This document shows positions 14,230-20,819 of a DNA stretch of 20,819 bases, piece after piece (the stretch's first letter is position 1; every line of letters begins with the position of its first letter). Position numbers and translations under genes: made by a program. Location: NCBI GenBank assembly GCA_947304495.1, contig CAMZBG010000024.1, forward strand, positions 1 through 20,819, in the 5' to 3' direction. This DNA is from an uncultured Clostridia bacterium (GTDB lineage: Bacteria; Bacillota_I; Bacilli_A; RF39; UBA660). The notes under the pieces were generated by a model, which worked only from the letters and a program-made list of their open reading frames with translations, was not told the DNA's origin and searched no databases.

Positions 14230-15203
14230 CTCATCTGAGGATTATTATTAATTAATCTTATTCTATAAGAACTAACTTCATCTCTATAGCAATCATGTAA
14301 ACCATTATCAACAATACCCATATATTTAGGCAAATTATCAATTAAAAACAGCAAGTATTCACCCAAAGCATTATATTGTAAAGCTATATTAGGATGATTA
14401 TCTATTTTAAGCTTACCATTAAAACTACTTACCAATTCCATACTCATACGATCAAAATACATCGCCCCATAAGAACTGCTCTTTATTCTTTTATTAATAT
14501 ACTCAATTATCTTATTTAATAACTGCAACATTTGATAATCACTAACAATATAAGGAAAATTCCCAACAGTAATGTAAGAAGTTTGAGATAGACCTATAAT
14601 ATAACTAATTATATCTTGCAAATAATTCAACTCATCTTCTAAGAAATCCCATCTACCAATTAATAGTTTTAATAAATTAAGAGGTATATCTTCTAAAAAT
14701 TTACCTGTACAACCATTAAAACTAGTAATAGTTAATTCTCCATTTCCATAATAATCTTTAAACCTTATATCACTAGCAGGATAATAACTCAAAGCACTCT
14801 CCTTATCAACACAATTTTCAAAAGGAGTTCCAGAAAATCTATCCCAACTATAAAGCATTTCTGAAAATAATTCTTTTACCAAAGATAAATTAGGATTATT
14901 CCTTATAAATTCAAGAACTTCTTTATTAGAATTCTTACCAGCTAATGAAAAAGCTCCAAAATCACAAGCTATCCCGGCCCCCTTCATGCCCTCGCCTAAA
15001 AATTGTTCCAATTTCATAACCAAAGGTCGCACATCATTATCTACCGCACACCAACCAGCACTAATTGAATTACCAATTCCAACAAAATTTATTTTAGATA
15101 TTTTAGCTTCTTCTAATAAATCTCCCATAAATCTCACAAATAAATCAGAAATAATCTTTAAAGTTTCCTTATTATCACTTATTGACCTAGATAAGTCTCC
15201 CAT
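14220..15203 (-). CDS. SGNH/GDSL-like hydrolase
   Basis: About 327 residues. The start is the ATG at 15201-15203 (MGDLSRSISD), 7 bases after a GGGGGGA tract; the longer frame begins at a TTG inside that tract. Family blocks: FVGIGNSISAGW (40-51, block I, candidate nucleophile S46), TSFNGCTGKF (160-169, block II Gly), YITVGNFPYI (210-219, block III Asn N215) and DNHPNIALQYNALGEYL (268-284, block V with H270 and the HPN-x(5)-N-x-x-G pattern). The catalytic Asp is normally three residues before the His (DxxH); here it is two before (D268, H270), so the triad may be shifted or altered. No signal peptide, so probably cytoplasmic. It has its own promoter and terminator. The substrate (acyl ester, acetyl group, other) is not evident. 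Confidence 0.78.
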   Translation of the reverse strand: MGDLSRSISDNKETLKIISDLFVRFMGDLLEEAKISKINFVGIGNSISAGWCAVDNDVRPLVMKLEQFLGEGMKGAGIACDFGAFSLAGKNSNKEVLEFIRNNPNLSLVKELFSEMLYSWDRFSGTPFENCVDKESALSYYPASDIRFKDYYGNGELTITSFNGCTGKFLEDIPLNLLKLLIGRWDFLEDELNYLQDIISYIIGLSQTSYITVGNFPYIVSDYQMLQLLNKIIEYINKRIKSSSYGAMYFDRMSMELVSSFNGKLKIDNHPNIALQYNALGEYLLFLIDNLPKYMGIVDNGLHDCYRDEVSSYRIRLINNNPQMRII

Positions 15204-15228
15204 AAACAATCCCCCCAAAATTAACCAT

Positions 15229-15256
15229 ATTATACTACCAAATCACATATTTACAA
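15229..15256 (-). promoter_or_regulatory. Promoter of the SGNH gene
   Basis: TTGTAA (15251-15256), 16-bp spacer, TATAAT (15229-15234), 25 bases before the ATG. It stands back to back with the promoter of the DUF2513-like gene. Confidence 0.75.
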
Positions 15257-15350
15257 AAAAATGATTAAACACCATACCCCAAAACGCTAAAATACAATTA
15301 AGAAAATAGCTAACAAATAACAATAAAAATATAAAAAATATACAAAATAG

Positions 15351-15359
15351 TGATATTAT
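15351..15359 (+). promoter_or_regulatory. Extended -10 promoter of the DUF2513-like gene
   Basis: TGATATTAT fits the TGnTATAAT extended -10 form; no -35 box is recognisable in the AT-rich upstream DNA. AGAAAGG follows as ribosome site. Confidence 0.5.
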
Positions 15360-15380
15360 ATAAAAAGAAAGGAAATGATT

Positions 15381-15803
15381 ATGAAAACAAATAATGAATG
15401 TGCCAGAAAAATATTATTAGAAATTGAAAATATTCCATATGGAGAAACCTTAACGATAGGTAAATTACAAGAAAAAATGCCCGAGTATCCAATAGAAGCG
15501 GTTTTAAGCATAGTATCAGATTTTAATAAAGAATATTTTTTAACTATATTAGATAAAGCTAGTTATGATAATACCGATGTTTTTAGAGACCACAGAATAA
15601 AAGGGTTATCTCAAAAAGGAATTAAAGCCTTAGATTATATAAGAAGCGACAAAATGTGGAAAAGAATTAAAGACAAAATCGAGAATTTTGATGATTTGTC
15701 AATTTATACCATAATTGATATAGCCTATAAAATAACTAATGTTGAACAAAACAAATTGCTCGGATTACCAGAAGACATACTACCTATAAAAGAGCGCTGG
15801 TAA
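15381..15803 (+). CDS. DUF2513-like small cytoplasmic protein
   Basis: 140 residues from the ATG at 15381 (MKTNNECARKILLEIEN); AGAAAGG is 8 bases upstream, whereas the ATG at 15375 is too close to it. The N-terminal NECARKILLEIENIPYGE and the central GLSQKGIKALDYIRSDKMWKRIKDKI match the DUF2513 pattern (R-K-I-L-L-x-I-E at the start, gLT-x-x-G-x-x-x-LD-x-IR-x-x-x-W-x-x-x-K in the middle), a family frequent on phages and mobile elements; a winged-helix fold is likely. No catalytic motif is visible. It is monocistronic between its promoter and a strong terminator. No other phage gene lies near it. Confidence 0.72.
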   Translation: MKTNNECARKILLEIENIPYGETLTIGKLQEKMPEYPIEAVLSIVSDFNKEYFLTILDKASYDNTDVFRDHRIKGLSQKGIKALDYIRSDKMWKRIKDKIENFDDLSIYTIIDIAYKITNVEQNKLLGLPEDILPIKERW

Positions 15804-15811
15804 TAATTCCT

Positions 15812-15844
15812 AATTACTCTTACAACATATAAGAGTAATTTTTT
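15812..15844 (+). terminator. Intrinsic terminator after the DUF2513-like gene
   Basis: 11-bp perfect stem AATTACTCTTA/TAAGAGTAATT with a 7-base loop and a T-tract, 8 bases after the stop. Confidence 0.9.
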
Positions 15845-15927
15845 AGTAATATTTGCTTTTTTCATCAAAAATTGCTATCATACATATCAACGAAAAAATA
15901 TAATAATTATTAGATTAGAGGTAAAAA

Positions 15928-16602
15928 ATGAAACCAAAAACACTAGCGATACTTACTGCCGCGGCAATAGGAACAGCTACAACATTTATAGGCTTAGAGC
16001 ATCTTACATGCGACCACACAGAAAAAGTATGTCTTATAACAAGCCTAATGAATTATATCGACCAAGATTCGCCTATTCCATATGGTATAATGAAACATCA
16101 AGCGCCAGAAATAAGCAAAGAATTAAAAGAACAAGGTGTAGAAAATCCTAACTTTTATATTTCGGATATTGCACACATAATAGGTAAGCCAAGCTCTGAA
16201 GAACCACTGATAACAACTCATGGTAACCATATCAGAGAAATATATCCCGAAAACTTTTATTTTGAGTATGATAAGGGAGGCAGAAATCTCTATCACGGAA
16301 TTATAAAAGGCGATAAAGAGACCATCTGTAATGAACTACCATACACAATCAATGAAAAAGAAGGATTTGTATCTTATTTTTATCTAGAAGAAGGCTTTTT
16401 CATAACGCTTGATCCTAATGGTCAAATCCTTAGCCATGGTCTATTAGAAACAGCAACAGGCCTAGTAATAGAAGCTGACCAAGAATTTGATGGGGCTGCA
16501 GAAATAATAAGAGAAAACGAACAACCCGTATATCAAAAAACATTAGTAATACCAACTAAAAATAAACGCATAATTCATAATAGTAGTGAGCAAGTGTTGT
16601 AA
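15928..16602 (+). CDS. Secreted or anchored protein of unknown function
   Basis: 224 residues. The N terminus (MKPKTLAILTAAAIGTATTF) is a short Lys-tipped hydrophobic segment, either a signal peptide or a single membrane anchor; the remainder is soluble, acidic and contains three Cys (in LTCDHTEKVC and ETICNEL), the first two 7 residues apart just after the hydrophobic part. The segments NLYHGIIKGD, GFVSYFYLEEGFFITLDPNGQILSHGLL look like a beta-rich domain. GAGGT lies 8 bases before the ATG. It is a single-gene unit ending in a very strong terminator. Codon use has somewhat more C and G than the neighbours (for example GCGCCAGAA, CATCTTACATGCGAC), which may mean a different origin. No family is recognised. 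Confidence 0.75.
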   Translation: MKPKTLAILTAAAIGTATTFIGLEHLTCDHTEKVCLITSLMNYIDQDSPIPYGIMKHQAPEISKELKEQGVENPNFYISDIAHIIGKPSSEEPLITTHGNHIREIYPENFYFEYDKGGRNLYHGIIKGDKETICNELPYTINEKEGFVSYFYLEEGFFITLDPNGQILSHGLLETATGLVIEADQEFDGAAEIIRENEQPVYQKTLVIPTKNKRIIHNSSEQVL

Positions 16603-16619
16603 ACAACACTTGCTTTTTT
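16590..16619 (+). terminator. Strong intrinsic terminator
   Basis: Perfect 10-bp stem GCAAGTGTTG/CAACACTTGC with loop TAAA, followed by six T. The loop contains the stop codon of the preceding gene. Confidence 0.96.
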
Positions 16620-16682
16620 CACCAACCATATATTTTTGACACATTATATATACCACTAATAAAAAAGAATAAGAGATGTAAT

Positions 16683-16830
16683 ATGTTTATTTTCAAAAAA
16701 AGAAGAGAATAATACTAACCATAATAATGAATCACCAAATAACTTAGATCAAAATTGTTTTGCTTTTACCAACTATCTAACAGGTATTACAGATTTAATA
16801 ATTATAATATTTAACCAAAAAGAAGTTTAG
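16683..16830 (+). pseudogene. Broken small ORF at an A7 tract
   Basis: ATG at 16683 opens MFIFKK and then stops after nine codons. Omitting one base at the A7 run (16695-16701) instead gives one open frame to the TAG at 16828, encoding KKEENNTNHNNESPNNLDQN followed by CFAFTNYLTGITDLIIIIFNQKEV (about 48 residues, Asn-rich then hydrophobic). A terminator follows its stop directly, as for a real transcription unit. No homologue is recognised and the ribosome site (AAGAGATG) is weak. It could be a decayed gene, a slippage-switched one, or chance. It is the only content of the 360-base gap here apart from terminators. Confidence 0.35.
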
Positions 16831-16855
16831 ACTTTATGTCCAAATTCTTTTTTTT
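16820..16855 (+). terminator. Terminator after the broken small ORF
   Basis: Imperfect stem AAGAA-G-TTT-A-GAC / GTC-C-AAA-TTCTT with loop TTTAT, followed by a T-run. The ORF stop is in the 5' arm. Confidence 0.65.
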
Positions 16856-16962
16856 ATAAAAGTATAATATTCCAACAAAAGATATAACTATTAATATGTT
16901 TTTATACATCTCCATCTTCTATCTTCCTATAATTAGGCTTAATTATTATAAGCTTATGATAC

Positions 16963-16985
16963 AAAAAAGGACTTTTAATAAGCCC
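16963..16985 (-). terminator. Terminator of the methyltransferase gene
   Basis: Stem GGGCTT/AAGTCC (one G-U) with a short A/T loop, followed by six U on the minus strand; the stop codon is in the loop region. Confidence 0.75.
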
Positions 16986-17667
16986 TGTATTTTATAATGA
17001 ATTGAAGATTTTTAGATGTTTCAACGCCTTCTTTGTTTATATCATAGTTTTCGTAGACATTTGTCACTTTTAAACCAACCTTATCGCAACACTCTTTAAC
17101 TTCATCTATTGTGAAAATTCTAAATATATGTGAATCTTCGTATTTTTGATTATCTATTTCAAAAATAATTTTACTTTTTTCTATTTTTGTTTTTTTGTCA
17201 TAATGCCATTCCATTATTCTAGACATATTATCAATATTATCAGCCTTCTTACCAGAACTTTGTGGATTATGTAAATCTATAACAATTGTACCAGAACCTC
17301 GCAATATGTTTTTCATATTAAGCAAACACTTTTCCAATTCACTTGTATCCTTTAAATGATTTATTACAGCAAACATAGAAATTATAATGTCATATTTCTT
17401 ATCAATATTAATATTTAAAATATTTTGTAAATATAGAGAAGAATTTAATCTTTTTTTAGCTATATCTAACATTTCTTTATTAAGATCTAAGGCATCCACC
17501 TCATAACCAGCTTTTGATATTAATGATGCATGAATACCAGTGCCACATCCAATATCTATTATTCTGTCGCCAGGCTTTATAAAATTCATTAAAAAATTAA
17601 CTTCTTTTTTATAATCTTTCTTTTGATAAAACTTATCATAATACTTAGCAAATTCTTTATACTCCAT
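16975..17667 (-). CDS. Class I SAM-dependent methyltransferase
   Basis: 230 residues, cytoplasmic. Rossmann motif I at 36-44 (IIDIGCGTG), acidic loop after beta-2 at 57-63 (VDALDLN), motif IV region YDIIISMFAVINHL and a post-motif GSGTIVIDLHNPQ. The N-terminal MEYKEFAKYYDKFYQKKDYKKEV is the cap segment typical of the small-molecule Methyltransf_25/11 type (aKYYDkfY). The substrate is not identifiable. GGAGG lies 11 bases upstream of the ATG, slightly far. It is a single-gene unit with its own promoter and terminator; the leader holds a 20-base palindrome. Confidence 0.9.
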   Translation of the reverse strand: MEYKEFAKYYDKFYQKKDYKKEVNFLMNFIKPGDRIIDIGCGTGIHASLISKAGYEVDALDLNKEMLDIAKKRLNSSLYLQNILNINIDKKYDIIISMFAVINHLKDTSELEKCLLNMKNILRGSGTIVIDLHNPQSSGKKADNIDNMSRIMEWHYDKKTKIEKSKIIFEIDNQKYEDSHIFRIFTIDEVKECCDKVGLKVTNVYENYDINKEGVETSKNLQFIIKYRAY

Positions 17668-17688
17668 AATATGTTATGCCTCCAAACA

Positions 17689-17708
17689 CATAATGATACA
17701 TCATTATG
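17689..17708. promoter_or_regulatory. Palindrome in the methyltransferase leader
   Basis: CATAATGA-TACA-TCATTATG, perfect 8-bp arms, lying downstream of the -10 box and just before the ribosome site GGAGG. It could be a repressor site or an RNA hairpin affecting translation. There is no T-tract. Confidence 0.45.
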
Positions 17709-17735
17709 CAAGTATACCTTTTAGCAGATATTCAA

Positions 17736-17762
17736 ATTATACCATATTTTTTATATTAACAA
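17736..17762 (-). promoter_or_regulatory. Promoter of the methyltransferase gene
   Basis: TATAAT at 17736-17741 with an extended -10 TG (TGGTATAAT) and a TTGTTA at 17757-17762 with a short 15-bp spacer; the extended -10 may carry most of the activity. Confidence 0.62.
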
Positions 17763-17778
17763 TTACAATTATTAGAGT

Positions 17779-17803
17779 AAAAAAAGAGCTCTTCCAAGCC
17801 CTT
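17779..17803 (-). terminator. Intrinsic terminator with no gene in front
   Basis: Stem AAGGGCT/AGCTCTT (one G-U) with loop TGGAAG and seven U on the minus strand. No minus-strand protein gene precedes it, so it must end a short non-coding transcript or leader. Confidence 0.6.
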
Positions 17804-17885
17804 ATCTTTATAAATGGTGCGATACAAGAACCTACTTTGAACACTTATATCTGAAAGAACAAACTAATAAATATCAGTTCTATAT
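17779..17885 (-). ncRNA. Possible small RNA or leader, about 100 nt
   Basis: The only support is a terminator at 17779-17803 without an upstream minus-strand gene, an extended -10-like TGGTATATT about 10 bases before the proposed 5' end, and a local hairpin CTGAT-ATTT-ATTAG near that end. Its segment TTCTTGTATCGC partly recurs as TTTTTGTATCGC at about 20533. It does not match 6S, SRP, tmRNA or T-box landmarks. It could also be the start of a long attenuated leader for the methyltransferase gene, or a decayed gene end. Confidence 0.25.
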
Positions 17886-17944
17886 ATAATATACCATGTT
17901 TTTTATTAATATATTAAAATATAATATAGAGAGGTGCTTTAAAG

Positions 17945-18512
17945 ATGAAAGAGTTTGATAAAATTTACGATGAACTTTATTCTTTATATAAAGATAAGGC
18001 TGAACTAATAGAAAATGAAAAAAAGCAAGCCGGCAATTATGCATTAAAAAAATGATAAAGCCTATTGTTCCAATCATTGTTATTTTTATAATTTTAGTTT
18101 TGATTACTAAAAGCTTAGAAATTCTTATTTTGTTAATATTTATCCCTGGACCATTATGGATATACTATTGCATGGCTAAGGAAAGTAAAATCAGAACCAA
18201 TATTACTCATAATATGGATATACTGGACGAAATATACAATACTATAATAACTAATAGTTATGATGGATTAATGTATAATAATCAAGCAAAAGGAATCAGT
18301 AAAGAAACATATGACAATGGATGCTTTAGAAATTATAGTAAGTATTATTCAGAAGCTGAACTAAATGGTATAAAAATAAAATTGAAATGTCTTATGTAAC
18401 TACTTCAAATGAATATATGGACAATGATAAAAGGCATTTTAAAGACGTGCATTATCTATTTAGAGGCTATCTTCTATTAATCGAATTAAATAATAAGTCA
18501 AATATATGGTAA
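17945..18512 (+). pseudogene. Frameshifted, truncated DUF3137 paralogue
   Basis: Three frames form one product. 17945-18055 encodes MKEFDKIYDELYSLYKDKAE and ends NYALKK-stop at an A7 tract; 18052-18399 continues MIKPIVPIIVIFIILVLITK, two membrane segments, NQAKGISKETYDNGCFRNYSKYYSEAELNGIKIK; from about 18384 a third frame gives IEMSYVTTSNEYMDNDKRHF and KDVHYLFRGYLLLIELNN, ending at the TAA at 18510. Adding one A at each break joins all three. The order (helix, two membrane segments, GISKETYD, YYSEAELNG, LFRGYLLLIEL) follows DUF3137, as in the intact gene at 4240-5301, but the product (about 190 residues) would lack the second half. AGAGAGGTG 8 bases before the ATG is a good ribosome site, so the gene was recently live, unless the breaks are assembly errors in A-runs. 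Confidence 0.65.
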
Positions 18513-18639
18513 TGCCTGTTTATCATTAACTTTATTTTCGATATACTCAAGATTATTTAATGATTTATTATTTTTCAATAGTAATAGTTCAAAAAATAAA
18601 TTGTTTACATCATAAATACACAATTATTTCGTAATAAAC

Positions 18640-18668
18640 TAAAAGAGAACTCTAATTTAAAATTCTCT
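18640..18668 (-). terminator. Terminator of the surface-protein gene
   Basis: AGAGAA/TTCTCT outer stem and an AATTT/AAATT inner stem, followed by UUUUAG on the minus strand. It starts at the stop codon. The 130 bases to its left (18513-18639) show nothing else recognisable. Confidence 0.5.
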
Positions 18669-20373
18669 AGTTATATTTAGATTCCCTTTTCTTATAAATA
18701 AAGATACCAACTCCCAAGCTTAAGAAAAGTAATAGAATTATAACTAATAACTTATCAGAAGTATTAGGATTACTAACTACAGCAGTGTTATCAACAGTTG
18801 GTGTCTCTACTAATTTATAAATCGGTTTAATAACTACATTACTATCAGGCATACTAAATTCATACTCATTGTTATTATCAGTTTTCTTATATTCAACTTT
18901 ATTACCTGCCATGTCTATTATTTCAACATCTTCTACTTCATAACCATCATCAGGTTTAATAGTAAACTTAACAACATCTTCATAAACAACTGCTTTAGAA
19001 TCATTTACTTCAATTACTATTTCCGCTGTATTATCATTATCTTCCACATTTACACTACTACTCACTCTTTCATATGAAGGAATAATCGTAACATCACTAG
19101 CAGGCATTATAAAACTATACTCATCACTATTATCTTTTTTTACATATGTTATTTCATTATTATCCTTATCTATTATCTTAACACTATTAACTTTATATCC
19201 CTTTATTGGTGATATCTTAAAATTAACTTCTTCCTCATATTCTACTTGCGTCAAATCATCAAGTCTAACATTTAAATCTTTTGTTTCATTAACAGAATTG
19301 ACATTAACTCTATATCGTTTATCTGATTTAATATACTTAAGAATAATTACTTGTGATTCTTCTTTAAATTCATATTCAACAATTGGTGTATTATTTATAA
19401 ATTTATACCCCTCAAAATTTGGAACACTAAATTCAAATTTTTCTCCAATGATATCATTAAAAACCCTATCAGCTACTATCTCAGTATTTGAATCATTATC
19501 CATATATTTTATAATTATGTTCCCTGTTGGATATGATTCGAAAGTATGCTGATTTGCTAGATTATCGTTACAATATACAGAAACAGTTTGATAATACAAT
19601 TCCCTATTATTAACCATCCTTTTATTATACGATACAGAATATGTTATACTAAAATTCAAATTACCACTATGTAAATCAATGCTTGGTACTGAATTATTAA
19701 CTATAAAATCAATAAACAAATAATCATTTTTTATATAATATTGTCCATAAGCAGTACCACCACTATAAACAGACATTGGCAAAGAAAAAGGCGAAGCTAA
19801 TCTTGATTTTGAAACATCATATAAAACATTTGCAAAATCCTCTGGCAATTTAATATAAGATAATTGTTCAATTGTATCTCTAACATTATTTTTTTCTTTG
19901 AAATAAAATTTGATTTCAAAATCTTTTTTATCTTCAATAATATATTTACCATTTTCATCTTTATTTAGTTCGGGACCACTTATATCTATACTTCTAATAG
20001 ACGAAGATATATCCTTTCTTTTATCCCACTTTGCATATAATGTAAGTTCTGTCTTTTCATTCAATATTTCATAAGCAGAGTCACCTTTTTCATATTTTTG
20101 ATAAATGAAAAAATCACCAAACAATCTTGTACAATTTTTTTCAATACACCAGGCAAAGATTTTATTATCGTTCATCGGATCATTATTTGGATTAAAACTG
20201 TTAAAAATATCATTTCCAGCAATAGTATAAGAATTACCTTTCGAATAAGTAATTACTCTAGTTCTTCCAGTACCATCATTAGCATCATATGTTATTGTTA
20301 ACCTCTCTTGTGCTTTAACAACAAAAGGCATAAACATTATAAATAATAAAATCAAAAATAAATGCTTTCTCAT
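18667..20373 (-). CDS. Cell-surface protein with InlB-type, MucBP-like and tandem beta repeats
   Basis: 568 residues, exported. Signal peptide 1-21 (LFLILLFIMFMPFVVKA, cleavage before QE). Then an InlB B-type/Flg_new repeat (LTITYDANDGTGRTR... ending ELTLYAKW, about 23-116), a beta-sandwich-like region (about 120-275), a MucBP-like repeat (GNIIIKYMDNDSNTEIVADR to VIILKYIK), and two about 75-residue beta repeats sharing GYKV/EV-x-x-V-x-I-x-D, N-x-x-x-Y-x-K-x-D-N and EY-x-F-x-MP-x-S-x-V. The C terminus is NPNTSD (535-540), a membrane helix and KKRESKYN, the layout of a sortase signal, though NPNTS is neither LPxTG nor exact NPQTN. Likely an adhesin or matrix-binding protein. The ribosome site (GGATGTG) is weak. 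No sortase gene is in the window. Confidence 0.88.
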   Translation of the reverse strand: MRKHLFLILLFIMFMPFVVKAQERLTITYDANDGTGRTRVITYSKGNSYTIAGNDIFNSFNPNNDPMNDNKIFAWCIEKNCTRLFGDFFIYQKYEKGDSAYEILNEKTELTLYAKWDKRKDISSSIRSIDISGPELNKDENGKYIIEDKKDFEIKFYFKEKNNVRDTIEQLSYIKLPEDFANVLYDVSKSRLASPFSLPMSVYSGGTAYGQYYIKNDYLFIDFIVNNSVPSIDLHSGNLNFSITYSVSYNKRMVNNRELYYQTVSVYCNDNLANQHTFESYPTGNIIIKYMDNDSNTEIVADRVFNDIIGEKFEFSVPNFEGYKFINNTPIVEYEFKEESQVIILKYIKSDKRYRVNVNSVNETKDLNVRLDDLTQVEYEEEVNFKISPIKGYKVNSVKIIDKDNNEITYVKKDNSDEYSFIMPASDVTIIPSYERVSSSVNVEDNDNTAEIVIEVNDSKAVVYEDVVKFTIKPDDGYEVEDVEIIDMAGNKVEYKKTDNNNEYEFSMPDSNVVIKPIYKLVETPTVDNTAVVSNPNTSDKLLVIILLLFLSLGVGIFIYKKRESKYN

Positions 20374-20671
20374 ACTTTACACATCCAATTTTTTACTATA
20401 TATAGTTTAGTATATAAACATATAAAATATCAAGTTATTATTCATTAAAATTATTATATTAAGTAAAGAAACTAAGATTTCTATTAACAATATATAATAT
20501 CTCAAAATCACTTGAATATTTATCAATCTATAGCGATACAAAAACTTATATGAAAAAGATTTAAATGCTTAATTATTAAAAATTATATTCTAAAAGTAGA
20601 CTAAGTTTTTTTATGCTTCTTCTATATCAATTTCTTGTTTAGTAATACTTCTTATCTTTTCTTTACACATC
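20374..20671. other. AT-rich intergenic stretch
   Basis: About 300 bases between the surface-protein start and the tRNA-Thr terminator. It must hold the surface-protein promoter, but no convincing -35/-10 pair stands out in the AT-rich DNA. It contains GCGATACAA-like sequence (20533 onward) that partly repeats the stretch at 17819, and a 25-codon minus-strand frame (20611-20688) without a ribosome site. Nothing else is recognised. Confidence 0.5.
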
Positions 20672-20701
20672 AAAAAAATCAATTCCATTTCTAGAATTGA
20701 T
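20672..20701 (-). terminator. Terminator downstream of tRNA-Thr
   Basis: ATCAATTC/GAATTGAT stem (20678-20701) with an 8-base loop and seven U on the minus strand, about 45 bases past the tRNA end. A second, perfect 6-bp hairpin (TTGAAC-CTTA-GTTCAA, 20715-20730) lies between it and the tRNA and may set the 3' precursor end. Confidence 0.85.
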
Positions 20702-20744
20702 ATTTATTAATAAATTGAACCTTAGTTCAACTAGTTTTCATTAA

Positions 20745-20818
20745 TGGTGCTGGTAGCGAGAATTGAACTTGCCGCTGGTCCTTACCAGGGACCTGTTTTA
20801 CCACTAAACTATACCAGC
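20745..20818 (-). tRNA. tRNA-Thr, anticodon GGT
   Basis: A 74-base cloverleaf with encoded CCA, ending one base inside the window. Acceptor GCTGGTA/TACCAGC, discriminator A. D-arm GTTT...AAAC with GTGG in the loop. Anticodon stem GGTCC/GGACC around CTGGTAA, giving GGT (reads ACC and ACU). T-arm GCAAG-TTCAATT-CTCGC has one A/C mismatch. Its promoter would lie outside the window. Thr is assigned from the anticodon. Confidence 0.92.
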
Positions 20819-20819
20819 A

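Noticed and set aside
14986..15264. Plus-strand 92-codon open frame
   Set aside because: It is antisense to the SGNH gene and its promoter, with no ribosome site or protein character.
17880..18077. Minus-strand 65-codon open frame
   Set aside because: It is antisense to the DUF3137 pseudogene and has no ribosome site.
20611..20688. Minus-strand 25-codon ORF (MELIFLMCKEKIRSITKQEI start)
   Set aside because: It begins inside the tRNA-Thr terminator hairpin and has no ribosome site; coding-like composition is not enough.
1..20819. CRISPR array or insertion sequence
   Set aside because: No regularly spaced direct repeats, transposase motifs or terminal inverted repeats were seen; the only tandem repeat is the short TAA tract.

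Overview
The window is very AT-rich, tightly packed DNA from a low-GC Gram-positive bacterium, most likely an uncultured host-associated member of the Bacilli (Erysipelotrichia/RF39-like). Evidence: strong AGGAGG-type ribosome sites, a tRNA-sensing T-box leader, a CpsC/CpsD tyrosine-kinase pair, a LemA/DUF3137 pair, and a cell-wall surface protein with a sorting-type C terminus. TGA is a genuine stop (it ends the DUF3137 gene at 4240) and TGG is used for Trp, so this is code 11 and not the Mycoplasma code. The taxonomic placement is inference.

Layout. 1-623: decayed DNA with a frameshifted XRE regulator and an unassigned membrane-protein remnant joined by a TAA microsatellite. 616-3545 (minus): a membrane-anchored unknown protein, then glutamyl-tRNA synthetase gltX behind a complete T-box leader and a near-perfect promoter. 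3641-7228 (minus): a tRNA-Glu(CTC) gene followed by DUF2975-like membrane protein, mnmA, DUF3137 protein and lemA, all closely spaced. 7230-8673 (minus): cpsC-cpsD, ending in a perfect 12-bp hairpin. 8765-11897 (plus): a penicillin-interacting serine hydrolase followed by a divergent RNase R-type exonuclease. 11879-13341 (minus): a thioredoxin-fold protein without CxxC, trmL and a zinc-ribbon membrane protein. 13395-15256 (minus): an XRE HTH fused to a CYTH domain, with two tandem palindromes at its promoter, and an SGNH-like hydrolase with its own promoter and terminator. 15351-16830 (plus): a DUF2513-like protein, a secreted protein of unknown function and a broken small ORF. 16963-17762 (minus): a class I methyltransferase. 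17779-18512: a possible small RNA and a second, frameshifted DUF3137 copy. 18640-20373 (minus): a 568-residue repeat-containing surface protein. 20672-20818 (minus): tRNA-Thr(GGT) with terminator, at the very end of the window.

How it fits together. Much of the left half concerns tRNA supply and decoding: tRNA-Glu, MnmA (U34 thiolation of Glu/Gln/Lys tRNAs), GltX under T-box control and, further right, TrmL (2'-O-methylation of position 34). The tRNA-Glu encoded here reads GAG, while the gltX leader appears to carry a GAA specifier, so the sensed tRNA is probably encoded elsewhere. The most unusual item is the HTH-CYTH protein: a DNA-binding domain joined to a complete-looking triphosphate-binding tunnel domain, with candidate operators over its own promoter. 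No CRISPR array, insertion sequence or complete phage module is visible. Several start codons were moved inward from the longest open frame because the ribosome site fits only the inner start.
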